This document shows positions 1 through 11,429 of a DNA stretch of 64,000 nucleotides, in pieces. The first letter of the stretch is position 1. Every line of letters starts with the position of its first letter. The notes beneath the pieces are model-generated. The model was not told the origin of the DNA. It made no database searches and saw only the letters and a program-made list of their open reading frames with translations. Made by a program: the position numbers and the translations under genes. Source of the stretch: Chlorophyllum brunneum (lineage: Eukaryota; Basidiomycota; Agaricomycetes; Agaricales; Agaricaceae); assembly GCA_963576785.1 (NCBI GenBank), contig OY756139.1, forward strand, positions 124,001 to 188,000, in the 5' to 3' direction.

Positions 1-18
1 GTCGTGGCGATCCTCTAG

Positions 19-486
19 CTCGAATATCACCCTTATGTTCTAACACACCTCGAGCCGGTTTTGGCTATCCAAAAAGAACATGGTATTTTGACAGAGTCGT
101 TTGGTTCCCTTACGCCTCTTATCCGTCACCCAACTGGCGGCCCCTTAAAACCCATCCTCGAAAAAATCGCCGCCAGGTTATCCCAACAACATGGTGAAGT
201 CCTCAACCCCGCAGCCGTCTTACTACTGTGGACTCGTGCGCAAGGCGTCATAACGGTTAGCACTAGCGCAAATTCTCAACGTATCAAGTGGCTTGGAGAA
301 GTAGCCCGTTTGCCACAGTTATTGTCCGATTCCGATATTGCCGAAATCACCAATGTCGGGAAGACAATCCATTTCAGAAATTACGTGGGTTCTATTCTTA
401 CTCAGAATGAATCAGTGACTAATATCCTAAATAAGACCGAGCACATGGAGAAGGATTTCCCACTCCCAAATTTACCGAGCCAATGA
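19..486 (+). CDS. Aldo-keto reductase, C-terminal part (5' end outside window)
   Basis: The window opens in an intron whose acceptor tag is at 16-18. The exon then reads LEYHPYVLTHLEPVL and continues open for 155 residues to tga at 484-486. The stretch AQGVITVSTSANSQRIKWLG matches the part of aldo-keto reductases that holds the NADPH 2'-phosphate loop, and TESFGSLTPL is the segment after the last barrel strand. The family reduces carbonyls with NADPH using a Tyr/Lys/His/Asp site; the Asp, Tyr and Lys lie in the missing N-terminal half. It converges on the NRPS-like gene, with 263 bases between stop codons. A reductase beside an aldehyde-forming NRPS-like enzyme could act on the same product, but that is inference. 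The ttg at 61 is not a start. Confidence 0.85.
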   Translation, partial: LEYHPYVLTHLEPVLAIQKEHGILTESFGSLTPLIRHPTGGPLKPILEKIAARLSQQHGEVLNPAAVLLLWTRAQGVITVSTSANSQRIKWLGEVARLPQLLSDSDIAEITNVGKTIHFRNYVGSILTQNESVTNILNKTEHMEKDFPLPNLPSQ

Positions 487-749
487 AGAAGTTGATTGGG
501 ATTAACGTACATCGGGAAATAAACTATTCCTATTGTATCCCGTTTGGAAGGGACAAAACCCTCATGGAGAGGCTAAGAAATACCTTCATGCAAGTGATCT
601 TCGTGGCTCTGCGACCGGGAGCCAATTTCGAGCTTACTTCCTATTCTTCTCGGAAACAAAGAAAGTATTTGTCTGTGGATTGTACAACAAGGTTCGTTGT
701 CATGATGAGATATCTACTGTAAAAAGCCAATGTCCTTCCAATATCCAAT

Positions 750-3700
750 TCAGCTCGTGACATTGTGGGTTTGCAGAGGCATTACAGTCTGTATCGTCTT
801 GCTTAGCATTTTAGCCTTCGTTGCCTCAAGTGTAACCAGTCCACCAAATTCTGCATCTTTGCTCCCACTGTTTCGATAATCCTGATCCATCTTTAGTGCA
901 GAATGGAAGAAATCAAGTATCTTCAATGCGGGCTGACAAAAACTCCAGTCAGTGATCCAATCGCAACAAAAAAGAACAGGGATGATACATGACTCTCTAA
1001 ATCCTCCGGCTTGTCGTCTTTCGCCTTTTTCAATAAGCAATTGATCCATTCAGAGAACGGAATCAAAGGCAGACGAGTTGGATTTATATTCAATGAATCC
1101 ACTACAGCATCTCGAGTAGCTTCGATCACGAAATTCCAAGGTACAGGTTCCGGGTGTGTAAGATTGATAACAAAGGGAAGTGGCTCCTTTGTCAATGCGA
1201 GATCCAGGATTGCTTGAGCCGCCGAGTCTATTGATAGCCAAGACACAAGCTATCAAAAATGCAATTAGCTTGTGTACATTTTAATTTTATTGCCACGGAA
1301 ACGTACTCCAGGCGAGAACGGGAAGCCACCTAAAGCGATACTCAATTTGACCAATGCAGAAAATCATTCTGCTGTAGGCCACGCTCCTTTGGTGGAAGAG
1401 GCACTAAGCTGTCCGATACGAATGGAACATGCTTTCAAACCGCTGCGTTCAAGAATCCTATCGACGAATTGGTAATAAGCCAAAAAGGACAGTATCAAAG
1501 GGAGTTAATACGCACCCGTTCGGCAACGTATATACTCTCTCCATAACCACCCCCAACTGCGAACTTCGATTGTCGAACGACCTCCTCCGGATATGGTCCT
1601 AGGTTTCGATTCCAAGATTGCGCGGACGATAAGGATGAAGTGAACATGAATCTGACAATTGAAGCCTGGGGACCTTGCCGTACTATATCGATGAGATTGC
1701 GAACACCCCGTACATGGGATTCAAATGATGCCAGTGTAAGGTTGAAGTCAACCTTCCAAGAATTGTCAATGACAAGTGTCACGGATTGTTGGATCTATAA
1801 AATTCAGGAGACACGTTGAGAATGTTAGGTTTTGGAATAACTGGCGTGTATGTACCTCTTGGTAGAGCTCCTTGTTAATGCCCAAATCGGTTTTCGACAA
1901 ATCTCCTTCCACAAAACGCAGTTTCTGAGATTTGAGCAATTGAAAGTCCAGGCCAATTTCCTCGAACTTGCGATGGGGCCTCTCCTCGATGTCACGATCC
2001 GCTGGGCGATTAAAAGCATAGATACACTGTATCGTATTATCCTGCAAGAGGCCAACTAAAAGCTGGGAGCCGAGATGACCAGTAGAGCCTGTGAGCAGAA
2101 CCGTAATCCGGGGAAGCAGTCCCATCGAGTGTTCTTCAATCGTGTAGTCAATGCTTTAGAACCTTCATCTTTACTTTGTGCTTGATCAGCGTCAGCAATG
2201 ATTCCGGATAAATAGTGGGCCAGCTTCTGGATTGTAGGATAGATATAGACGACGTTCTGTGAGACGGTATCTACCGCCGCAAGTTTGGAATGGCTCATGG
2301 CATTGAGAACGCGTCTGCGTAAGAAGGAAGCACCGAGGCTAGAAAATAACGCTAAATTGTAGTTCAGGGTTGAGAGGAAGATGAATTCACCTGTCAAGGC
2401 CCTGCTCAAACAAATCCTTGCTGGAGGAGAACAGCTTTTTGGAACAAGCATATGATACTTATGCCAGAAGCCACTCTTCGATTATGGACGACTCCCAATT
2501 TCTGGGAAGTTCGATATCGCCGGTCTCAGGAGAAGGTATATCTTTGTACCTGTGACAGTGAGTTCTCGACAAACTCTAATGATCACATCAGAGATACTTA
2601 CATATCTTTAATTTCCTGACTGTAAGACTCTAGGGCTACCTTCCGCATAATAGTTCCTTTGGCGACGCGAGGCAGGGGCTTCTCGCGACTGGTGAAAAGT
2701 ATCATATCTTGAGATATGCGACTGTATTTTGGTGCAGCCTTGTTCGCCTCGTCAACCAAGGGCCTGCAATAACAATACTAGATAAGAAGAGTGCGAGATA
2801 TTACTCGTGGTTTCACACACCAAACACGGTTCCGCAGATCTATCAAAGCTTTGGGATCGTTAACATCAATAGCGAACTCTGGTCTGGGCTCAATCAGAAT
2901 CCCAGCACTCTCACGACCTTGCCCAAAGACAAGGGCACCATGAACTCTGCATGTTACAATTGAGCCAAGGTTCTGGTATCTCTGACAAGAACGCTCACAT
3001 AGGACTGGTAAGCACAGTTTCTTCGATAGGTGCAGGAATAGTCTTTTCTCCAGATGAGTGAACGACAACGTCATGCAGCCTGCCAACATTTGTCACGTAC
3101 CAAGTTAGGTTAGGAAACTGTGCGAAGGATGAAATGGAATGCTAACAATTTCCATAATTTTTCGTTCAGTGGGTGCCTGATCAACAGATCTGAAGTCGCA
3201 TAGCCCTTCCCATCCTTTCGATTTAGAACCGCGGGCCTATGGTCTCCGTAATTCTGTGTAAAAAGGGCCAAGGTCAGCAGGTCACATTACCGAGATAACA
3301 GAGCTGAGTGCACCGTGCAATGGGCTTCATAAGTCCCGTCTCCTTGATCAATCCATTCCATCGAGGTCGACTCATGTATCTGGAACCATTCCCAATCCTT
3401 CTCTCGGCCTCGACGAGGAAAGTACTTGGGGGAAGGACCAAATTCTGTCGCTCCATACGCCGTCTGCAGATTCACTCCAGCAGCAACAAGAGCATTTCCC
3501 ACTTTGCTCGATACTGCACCCCCTGCGAACACCTGAGTAATGTCAATACACGAACCCTCTGAAAATAAGATAGAATTATCAACGCACAACGTGCCCAAGA
3601 TTTGCGAGATCTTTTACGGCAGACTCCGAATTCGCCCATGTGTGTAGGAAAATAGGAAGAGTGATCATCCCAGTACACTTAGTGCGTTTCGCATGTTCCA

Positions 3701-4654
3701 AAACGTTCTCCGCAGTAGGCACTGTGGGTGAAACACCCGGAGGTATTGGAGGGAAAATACCCATAGTCAAGGCATGATAGATGGCTAATATTGTATGGGT
3801 AAAAAATCCCCAGGAATGGAATGGAGGGAGGGACATCAGAGCATATCGATTGCGACACTCGGGTGTGCTGAAATCTCTAAAGTCGGGAACACCTACCAGG
3901 TGAATCATGTAAGTGACGCACAGGTCTTGAATTTTAGCACTCACCGAAGCCCGCCCAGCCAGAGGTAATACGATTCTTTTGCGGAATAGGTTTTGGGAAC
4001 CCTGTACTCCCGGAAGAATGTAAATAAGCAACAACGTCGTCGGGAGATGAGGGTTGCAGCGGCAGTTGATAAGAGTCGAAAGAGTTATATCTCACTCCAA
4101 ATTTGGGATAGATATAGTCAGGAGATGGCATCTCCTCTATCCGGTTGATAATCCGGATGGTGAACCTTGATTTCCTCTCGGATCCCGTCTATCATTTCAC
4201 TCGAAAGCGTCGTCTGGGTTACGACTAAATCATGACACGAAGTTTTCACCAGTAAATTGACGACAGCTCGGGGAGCCAGACGATGGGAGATCGGAAATGG
4301 CTTTAAAGAAATTTTGAGAAAGCGCAATGGCGTATACGAAATTATCTCTTACCACCCAGCCAGACTTCATTATGCCAACGATCATGGCCTGATAAAAAAG
4401 GGTATCGGTAACAAGAATGGTTGCAATAAGCCGCCCGTCAGAGTTTCCAATTCGCCCGGGTCAAATTGTGCCACGCGGTCGCAGATGTGTCCGAAATCCG
4501 CGAACGTCACCGCCGTAGGCTCCTCGGAACCTGGGTCAGCACTAAATACATAAAGTGCCTCTCCAGCATTGTGCTTCCTGTGGAAGTCCAGAGCCTCAGA
4601 AATACTGTAGGATCCGTCGAGAGGAGGTAAGGGGATCTCGGGTAAAGGATTCAT
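750..4654 (-). CDS. NRPS-like A-T-R enzyme (adenylation, carrier, thioester reductase)
   Basis: Starts at ATG 4652-4654 (MNPLPEIPLPPLDGSYSIS) and ends at tga 750-752, with many short introns (for example about 934-988, 2333-2391 and 3897-3944). The A domain shows the P-loop-like SSGSTGFPKPIP, AYGATEFGP, and the C-terminal VFGQGRESAGILIEPRPE. The carrier domain has an intact phosphopantetheine site, LFEQGLDSL, once the intron near 2340-2390 is removed. The R domain starts VLLTGSTGHLGSQLL, an NADPH Rossmann motif, and continues through RFMFTSSLSSAQSWNR and GGYGESIYVAER. Basidiomycete enzymes of this layout activate a carboxylic or amino acid, load it on the carrier and release it as an aldehyde. 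Substrate cannot be read from sequence. Two oddities: the YxxxK lysine reads Ile, and the frame appears to slip by one base near 4125-4145. Confidence 0.88.
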
Positions 4655-5305
4655 GATACTGAGAACGTTCGCAACTGAGCCCTGCTATCACGGCCTGTCC
4701 TACCGTCTTTTAAAGGTCTCCGAGCGTCTTCCACACGTCGCCACTCCAGAAGGATGCCTGCACTATTTTGGTCCTTCTGACTCAAGCGCTAGAGCGTCAC
4801 AGAGGAACCCTTTACAGGTTCCGCGATACGATCCTAATGTGCAGAGATGTCGAGTAAAGGGATCGAATCGCTGCGAGCTATATCGGAGGGCGGGTGGTCA
4901 AGTCGAGCTTTTTCCCGGCTTGAAGCGATTGGCTTCATTTTTCACCTGCGTGTTATAACAGTTTGGGGGCGGAGATGAGTTGACTAAATATTCTCTGGGT
5001 GGGGACGAGGGTTAGAAGGTGGCAAAGACCCTCCGCACCTAAACATTAGCTCCTAACGTGAGTTCTGCCGCTTCTGATCTTGGCGGAACTGTCATCCATG
5101 GCTGATCAAACGAGTAGATACCATAATATTCGACCAACGCCATTGAGGCGCAACCTCTATCGCAAATCCCGGTTAGGAAAGGTGATGTCTTCACCAGAGG
5201 CAGATGTATTGTTCATAAAAAAAGGCGTATTTTACAGCTGGGGTATCGTGGAAGGTTAGTCTCGAGAATGAACTTTAGTGACCAACTTACGATGTAAGAT
5301 CGAAT
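4655..5305. other. Intergenic region upstream of the NRPS-like gene
   Basis: About 650 bases between the start of the NRPS-like gene and the stop of the PL14 gene, both on the minus strand. It should hold the promoter of the NRPS-like gene and the 3' untranslated region of the lyase gene. An open frame at 4653-4958 on the plus strand has no recognisable protein signal. I see no RNA gene or repeat. Confidence 0.5.
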
Positions 5306-6411
5306 TTACTGTACAATAACTCCTGTCACGTCCGCAAACCACGCTCTCTGATCCTTAGGCGATGCCCAGTCGGGAGTGTGCCCTTTGTTGGATGGGGAGA
5401 GACCGACGGCATAAATGGTTGCAATATCCCTCAGACAGGGAAATGTACATACCTCCAAAGAATGTTTCAAAGTGCATTCCTTTAATGATCGATTCGTTCG
5501 ATTCGCGCAACAGAAGACCATTTGCACAGATGACGGACACGCCGTCGAACCAGATCTCTATCTCACCTGAAAACAAGAATTAGCGAAGGTCATACGGGCC
5601 ACTCAGTATCGATATTACCATTGCAACATTCGACATCATTCAATTTTATCCGACACGCAACAGCGACCCAGTTACCGACCGCTTTCTCCCAGTTAAAGGC
5701 ACCTCTGCCTACGGAAAAGCCAAAATTCGGGTTTGGAATAAAGCGAGGAGGGACCTTCTCCAGGCCCTCTGTATTTTCCTTCACAAGTGGAAGATACGTG
5801 TACAACTCTCCCACACCGTTTGCCCTGAGAATTGTGATGAGCAAACGGGGCGGCAATCAAGGCGATGTTTACCTCCACATTGGCCGCATGTCAAAGCATT
5901 GGCATCGGTCTTCTTTCCTACCACCTGTGCAACTGTAGGCCAGCTGGCCGATGCCACCGACTAGCAAAATAGGGTACGTGTCAGCCGGTTTATCCTGGCC
6001 TCGGACTAGACTAGACCTACAAAAGCCGGGGAGTTTTCCACCTTTGACCCATTCCCAGTCATCTCCTAGCATCATACGATAGCTTAGTAAGACCTCCTTC
6101 GCGCCTTGCTGAAGTTGATCAGAGAAAGAAGCTGGACCTGAGACGTAGAAACCAAATCCGCCAGGGAGCTTGCCCTTGGGGTTAATGCTTCCCTCGGGAT
6201 AGAAAGCTTCCCATGCAACGGAAGGTGGTGAAAGGTTTTTTGTGCGACATGATGGAGGCGTTACAATCTTGTGAGTTGTTCGAGATGATACTTTATGAAC
6301 CCCGAGAGGTTTATCGTCAAGTTGAACATAAGCGAGACGACTATCTTTCAATTCCCGGCAGGTGGTGAAGCCGTTCTTGTAGTTTGTGACTGGGATGAGT
6401 TTATCGGCCAT
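5306..6411 (-). CDS. Polysaccharide lyase family 14-like protein
   Basis: Starts at ATG 6409-6411 (MADKLIPVTNYKNGF); the longer frame from 6417 begins with GTG and is not used. Exons join as GFYVSGPASFSDQLQQGAKE, then WVKGGKLPGF, then GGIGQLAYSCTGGRKEDRC, then GVGELYTYLPLV, then EIEIWFDGVSVICANGLLLR, then HTPDWASPKDQRAWFADVTG, ending taa at 5306-5308. GGKLPG followed by a Cys-bearing loop and the final F-GGHTPDWASP block is the signature of PL14, whose characterised members cleave alginate or glucuronan by beta-elimination. No signal peptide is visible, which is unusual for an extracellular lyase but common in fungal members. The 5' end is divergent from the ankyrin-like gene, with 295 bases between start codons. 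Confidence 0.85.
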
Positions 6412-6706
6412 GGTCACGGAAGAGTGCAGAGAACATTGTTTAAGAATTGTTTAAGGACGTCTGACAATGAGACAGGGTGGGAGTCTTGCCGGGCGCTACA
6501 CTCGGCAGGCACTTTCCGAAATAAACATGATTAGGTCAACAAAATAACACACCGCCGAAAGCGGTGCTTCGAGTAACATACCCCAGCCATTGACCGCAGC
6601 TGATTGACAGAAGCCGCAGGAACTGTGTTTCTTCCGCAGCACTCAACCGAAATATCTGATCTCATAAACCCACCGGCGATTCACTGACCACTTGACTCAC
6701 TCAGAC
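6412..6706. promoter_or_regulatory. Divergent promoter region, PL14 lyase / ankyrin-like gene
   Basis: The two start codons face away from each other across 295 bases, so both promoters must lie here. No convincing TATA box or repeated operator-like motif was seen. Confidence 0.45.
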
Positions 6707-8035
6707 ATGATCATCGACAAAAGCCCTCTCCCAAACGATCCGACTCCCGCAGAGGCACCTCCTTCCTACGACGCAGTAACGTCAGGTGCCAGATCCGCGG
6801 CTCAATTCGATACCAAATCGTCAATTCCGAACGATACATTTCCTTCCGCATCATCTGCGCCCACTAGCTCTTCGAACCTATCCTCGTCTTCCTCAAAGTC
6901 CCCGACCCTCCATTCCCCGAGTACTTCAGCCAAAGGAAAAGGTCGAGCTCAGTGGTTCAACTTTACTGGATCCAAAACATCAAAAGATGTCAAATCCACA
7001 GCACTGGGCCTCGTACGGGACCTCGTAAGGGAGGACTTTCAGTCCCCCGCAGCTTTTGGTATTCTGCAAAGCTGTGCTGAGGCATGTACATCCAACGGAG
7101 TCTCGTATTCCTCAATTTTGCAAGAAAAGTCGATTGAGGGTCATACACCTCTTTATTGGGCCATCGTTAAACGAAAACCAGACGACAAGCAGGACGATTC
7201 CACTCAAGTTCAAGATCTACTCACCGCACTCCTATCATATTCCACTCCATTGTCTCCAGCCACTGTGGCAGATATCCGACATGCATGCATTATCACCTCC
7301 GACCAGTCACTATTCCAACGCTTAAAACAATCTCCTGATTTTACCTCTGGTTCCGCCGTTGACGAAATGCTTATGGGAGTTACGCTACCACCAGATGACG
7401 TAGAGGTTGTCAACTTTCCAGACGATGAAGGATCTTTCGCCGTTAATATTGGGGTTGTGAAATTCCAGAAGCGGATGATGATCTCAAAATCTATCATGAT
7501 CGAGTTCATAGCACGAGGTGAGCTTGATAACAGCTAGTTAAGATCGTCTAATCGATTCCATCGTTTATCTAGGTCGAATGTGGCGAATCCATTTCTTTGT
7601 TGTACCAGAAAAGTGTGACAACAAACCTGGAAGGCGACCGGGGTCGTGGTGTGTGTCGCTGTCGTTAATGGAACATAGCCCACCTACATGGATCGACTCC
7701 CGGCTTCTGATTGTAGATCCTAGCAAAATCTCCGGTGACAGTCCGAAGCCATCCAAGACACTACCTACCATTACAATGAGACTGAAGTCGCCGCAGCCTC
7801 TTACACCTCCCCCATACCGCGGAGCCGATGGTGTTACAGAGGTGGTCATCACCTTTGAGGACAGCAAGGGGACCAGCCTCCAGTATAGGTTCGTCCGAAT
7901 TTAGATTTTTCTGGAATGTACCTTCTGATCCTGTTTAGCGGAAGTTCGTATATCGCGTCAGATGAGAAATTGAGAGCGAGGTTGGAAGCGCGGCTAGCAA
8001 AGCAGGATCATCATAGTGATTGTATAATCTGCTAA
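6707..8035 (+). CDS. Ankyrin-like cytosolic protein with PPxY motif and CaaX-like end
   Basis: Three exons, 6707-7517, 7573-7888 and 7939-8035, give 407 residues; the ttg at 6692 is not needed because ATG at 6707 follows. The N-terminus is disordered, Ser/Pro-rich and holds APPSYDAV, a PPxY motif of the type bound by WW domains. A single ankyrin-like helix pair reads EGHTPLYWAIVKR. The middle (VVKFQKRMMISKSIMIEFIA, WCVSLSLMEHSPPTWIDSRL) is a conserved block I associate with uncharacterised agaricomycete proteins. The last four residues are CIIC, a possible CaaX prenylation box. Function unknown; a membrane-attached adaptor is possible (inference). Its 3' end has a diverged copy near 12465. 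Confidence 0.8.
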
Positions 8036-8092
8036 AGTAAGTCTTTGTTGAACTACGATTTCTAATGCCCTCTAACTCTAATCCAAATGAAG

Positions 8093-8680
8093 CTACACGA
8101 CAATTACCAAGATCGTCCCTCCCCCGCGCTTCGCTTCTTCGTGGTATGTTGTGTCCTCTGCCCCGTGGTCCGGGGGTGGCGTCTTCGGGGGTGCGATGGG
8201 AGGTCTTTCCGAGGCTGGAACCTCTGTAGTTGGTTCCAGCGTCATCACAACTTCGTCACTGCGCTTCGTCATCAGCAGAATACTCGTGACAGTCGCCGCA
8301 ACAGACAAACCCGCATTCAAGATGAATACAAGTCGGAATCCTGGGGTATACCTGTGATTAAGGATTGAGATTGCTTGATCTAGTGGAAGGTTGATCGAGG
8401 CAGGACGAGAGAGGAGGGTTGGGTCGTCGATCATTTGCTTGGTGACTTCTTCAGGAAGGGAGAGAGGTTACATGGTGGGGTTGTTGCTATGGGAGTTATT
8501 GCGGCAAGTTGGACATTTTGCGTTGTAGTGGGCGGAGTAAATTGGGACGTACATTAACGTTACTCCCACTACCAGCGCTAACTTGCCAGCCAACATGCTT
8601 ACGAACTATTAATGACTTTTGATATGAAGCTATAAACGTAAACTTACGTTTCTTTGCGATCACTTCAATGCTAGACGGTT
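8093..8680 (-). pseudogene. MFS transporter, duplicated 3' fragment
   Basis: The reading IDDPTLLSRPASINLPLDQA and GFRLVFILNAGLSVAATVTS is nearly the same as the C-terminal end of the intact MFS gene at 12628-15188, and DNA similarity runs on through its last intron up to about 8680, where it stops at a splice-site-like acttacg. Nothing of the rest of the transporter lies further upstream, so this is a truncated copy holding only the last transmembrane helix and a different, short cytosolic tail. Not expected to be functional. Confidence 0.85.
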
Positions 8681-8689
8681 GTATCAGTA

Positions 8690-9200
8690 GTACTTCATGC
8701 CATTAGAGGAAGAAAAAACTCGCCGATCAACGACTTCCTGAGGAGTGGGAGAGTCAAGCCATGCGACTGGATTAAACACTAGTGTCAAAACCCCAAATTT
8801 GAAAGCACATGGTGGTAGTCCGAAAGTCAGTAACTGCGAGTGTTGGGAACGTCTCACTCTCTTCCCCGTTATAAACCAGGTTATAATGGTTATGAATGGT
8901 GTCAAGTTGTTGTTCTTACAAAGTTGCCGGGCAATGCCAATGTACTTAACATACCCTGCTTGGACGATGTCATGGAGAGCATGCAAATATAGGGGCTTGG
9001 CAGACGGGTCATGGAAACAAAGGCAAGAACGCACCGCCCTCTCGATGGACGCGCATTTCCGATGAAAATTGACGAATACTAGCACGACGCGAATGCCTGT
9101 TCCAAAATATCTGCTTCGCCTCTGGCCCCCGGTTCTTCACCATTGTGCCCTTGGTATACCCTCCACCTATACACATATCTGAACAATCTCCAATCAATGG
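8690..9200 (-). pseudogene. Aldo-keto reductase remnant (aryl-alcohol dehydrogenase type)
   Basis: On the minus strand, fragments in different frames follow the order of an AKR: NRGPEAKQIF, ASIERAVRSCLCF, ALHDIVQAGYVKYIGI, NNNLTPFITI, HYNLVYNGEESETFPTL, FGVLTLVFNPVAWL. In active members the last blocks read QNHYNL-YREEER-M and G-G-IPWSPLARG. The frame changes several times, the HRFD-type segment is eroded and the 5' third is missing. It sits directly upstream of the MFS fragment. It is a different subfamily from the AKR at the left edge of the window. Confidence 0.75.
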
Positions 9201-9492
9201 CCTTATACTCTTTTGGCTCGGAATGTCACTATCCTTCAATTACACCATTTATATCTATTCATTCCCTGGGCGGGACCTGTGGCCCTTTTGGACCTCGTGT
9301 GATCGTTCCGAGGGTGGTATAGATAGTGGTTTCTTGTATACATACAACATTGTTTTATGCTAGCAATCATTAAATAAAACTGAAGGTGAATCATATTTTT
9401 ACACTAGTCTCTCGCGTCACCCTGACCTGAAGCCTTCAGCGTCCTGGTTCGCTATGGGGGATGTCCCCTTTTCAGTGGAAACTGTAAAATCA

Positions 9493-11018
9493 TCACAGCG
9501 ACTGTCCTTGAACATGTTCCGGTGGTTCACTGGCAGCTCTGGCAAATTCTAAGGTTGAAACGGGCACAAGGGAAGCTTCGTCCTCAGCTCCAAATTTTCG
9601 TATGTGCAGAATGACTCTCGACGTGATAATGCACATCGTAACCCGTGGAAGTCTAGTTGTGCAGTCAGCCAACCTATATGATCACTCCCTTAGCGAAAAA
9701 AAAAAAAAAAACTTACATCGCCGGTATCTCTTTCAGCGGGTCGGGGACTGTAACCCATAAAATAATAGCAAGTAGGTGTACAACTGAAGAATTGAAATGG
9801 AGAGGTTATGCAGAGCAAGTTCAATCCGGGCTGGCTGAGCTTACGTAGCTCAAGTCCAAAATAGAATATGGCGTCCCGATAAATGCGTCGAACTACCAGA
9901 GTCCCATCGCCGTCGAATCGCCTCCGTCGTGCCAACAGAATTATGCCCATGAGAACTGATTGACACGGTTAACGTACGGACTGCGGCCCATATGCTATGA
10001 CTCACTGGTATCAACTACAATAGCATAGGTGGCACCAATAATCGCGTATATCAGTCCACCAGCCGTAGCCTCAGCACAGCCAGGTAAGCCGGTATTTGTG
10101 GCTCCAACGGCTAGTGCAGTGTGAGTTGTGTCATACAGCTGAAACAGAACGTTGAGGCTCACTAGCAGTGTCGAAGAGAATTGAGACGACGAAGCCGATC
10201 GTACCTGTTAACTAGCTGTTTCTCAGCCTGCATGGGCTCACAACACCCTGGACTAACGTACCACAGCTAGAAAAGAGAACAAGAGGAGGGATGTGCGATT
10301 GGGACCCCAAAGAGCGTAAGCACGCACACAGAAGAAAACTAATGTTGCTAGATGAGCAAAAGAGAACGAAGCGGTACAGAGATTTAAAATAACTGGCAAA
10401 CCTTGTGTGAACGTCAATCCAAGACTCGTGATATCTATGAGAGCGCATTTAATTTTCAGGTTTACGAATCCTCCTTCTTTTGCGTACGGTTTTCAATAAT
10501 GAAAATTGCGAAACATGCCTGGAGGTTGGCTTAGTTCTGGAGAGCACTCTGAGGGAATGGAAACCTCACTTTGGATGATGGAGATGGAAGATGAACAGCT
10601 ACACAAACCCGTTCAGCGCCATTGTTACCCTGTCAAACCCGTTAACTCACTCATCATCTTAAGTGGTAAGTCTATGAATGGTGTATAACGAATAACGAAG
10701 AAGAGTATCTTCATGAAACTCCATTTTGAGCCCCATATGTATTTGACCTGCAAGGCATTTGATCGGTACGAGATTAAAAATTCACAAAGTGAAACTCACT
10801 TCCGCTTCGAATGTTTGGACATAGTCACATATAAACAGGATAACGTCGGCCACTGAGCGAAGGTGCTTGATCACACAATTCAGCCAAGGGTGAATATCCT
10901 ACCTTGGTAATACTAGCAACGAAATCAAGCGAAGGTCAGCCAGGTCCGATTTCGATGTCTGACCAAAACACCAACTTACATGAGTTATCTGGAGCTGCGA
11001 CAGGACTGTGGCATCCAT
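9493..11018 (-). CDS. DUF6533-like multi-pass membrane protein
   Basis: Assembled from small exons: 10980-11018 (MDATVLSQLQITH), 10800-10898 (ending FICDYVQTFEAE), then from 10747 KYIWGSKWSFMKILFFVIRY, then FFCVRAYALWGPNRTSLLLF, GTIGFVVSILFDT, GLPGCAEATAGGLIYAIIGA, GTLVVRRIYRDAIFYF, VHLLAIILWVTVPDPLKEI and finally TSRVILHIRKFGAEDEASL to tga at 9493-9495. This order (D-ILTF-EVxxIW-xKWSxxKxLFxxxRY, then RxYALWGxNR, then LxRDxxFYF, then SRxxLHIR) is that of the DUF6533 seven-helix proteins expanded in Agaricomycetes. No function is established for the family. Exact junctions in the middle are approximate. A broken copy of the promoter and first exon lies just upstream. Confidence 0.78.
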
Positions 11019-11290
11019 TGGGAGAGAAATGGCAAAAAGCCTTTGACCAAGGGCATCCTATCATATATCCGGATTCCTGTATCTTGAAATACTTCCCCCC
11101 GTCTGACAGGCTTGTTACATCAAGGTTCCGGTTCTAACGCGATGGGATCAATTTATCACTATGATACTTGTAATCATCAAGATGACATTTCATTCAGGAT
11201 CAGCTGCTCCATGCACAGGACAAATATGTAGTATTTTTAGCAAGTAACACCCCGTACGACGGAAAATGATGGATCAGCCTTATAGTGACC
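10980..11290 (-). repeat. Duplicated 5' unit, copy 1 (intact gene)
   Basis: This stretch holds exon 1 and the upstream region of the membrane protein gene. It aligns with 11430-11745 in the same orientation: tgagttatctggagctgcga matches tgagttaatagagctgcga, and both copies go on in step for about 300 bases. Confidence 0.7.
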
Positions 11291-11429
11291 ATCGAAACAT
11301 GTTCCGTTACCCAGTTCTCATGAAGATGGTGATGACGCTCTGACCATTTAACCATCACTCAATAGTGGCTCAGTTCCTCGCACCACCTTGTTTGTTGAAC
11401 GACTTTATGTCTGACGAAAAACGCCCAGG

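Noticed and set aside
483..760. Plus-strand frames after the aldo-keto reductase
   Set aside because: No protein-like character; lies in the convergent 3' untranslated region.
9690..9720. A-rich run near 9693-9712 as a retroposon tail
   Set aside because: It lies in an intron of the membrane protein gene, and no element or target duplication is next to it.
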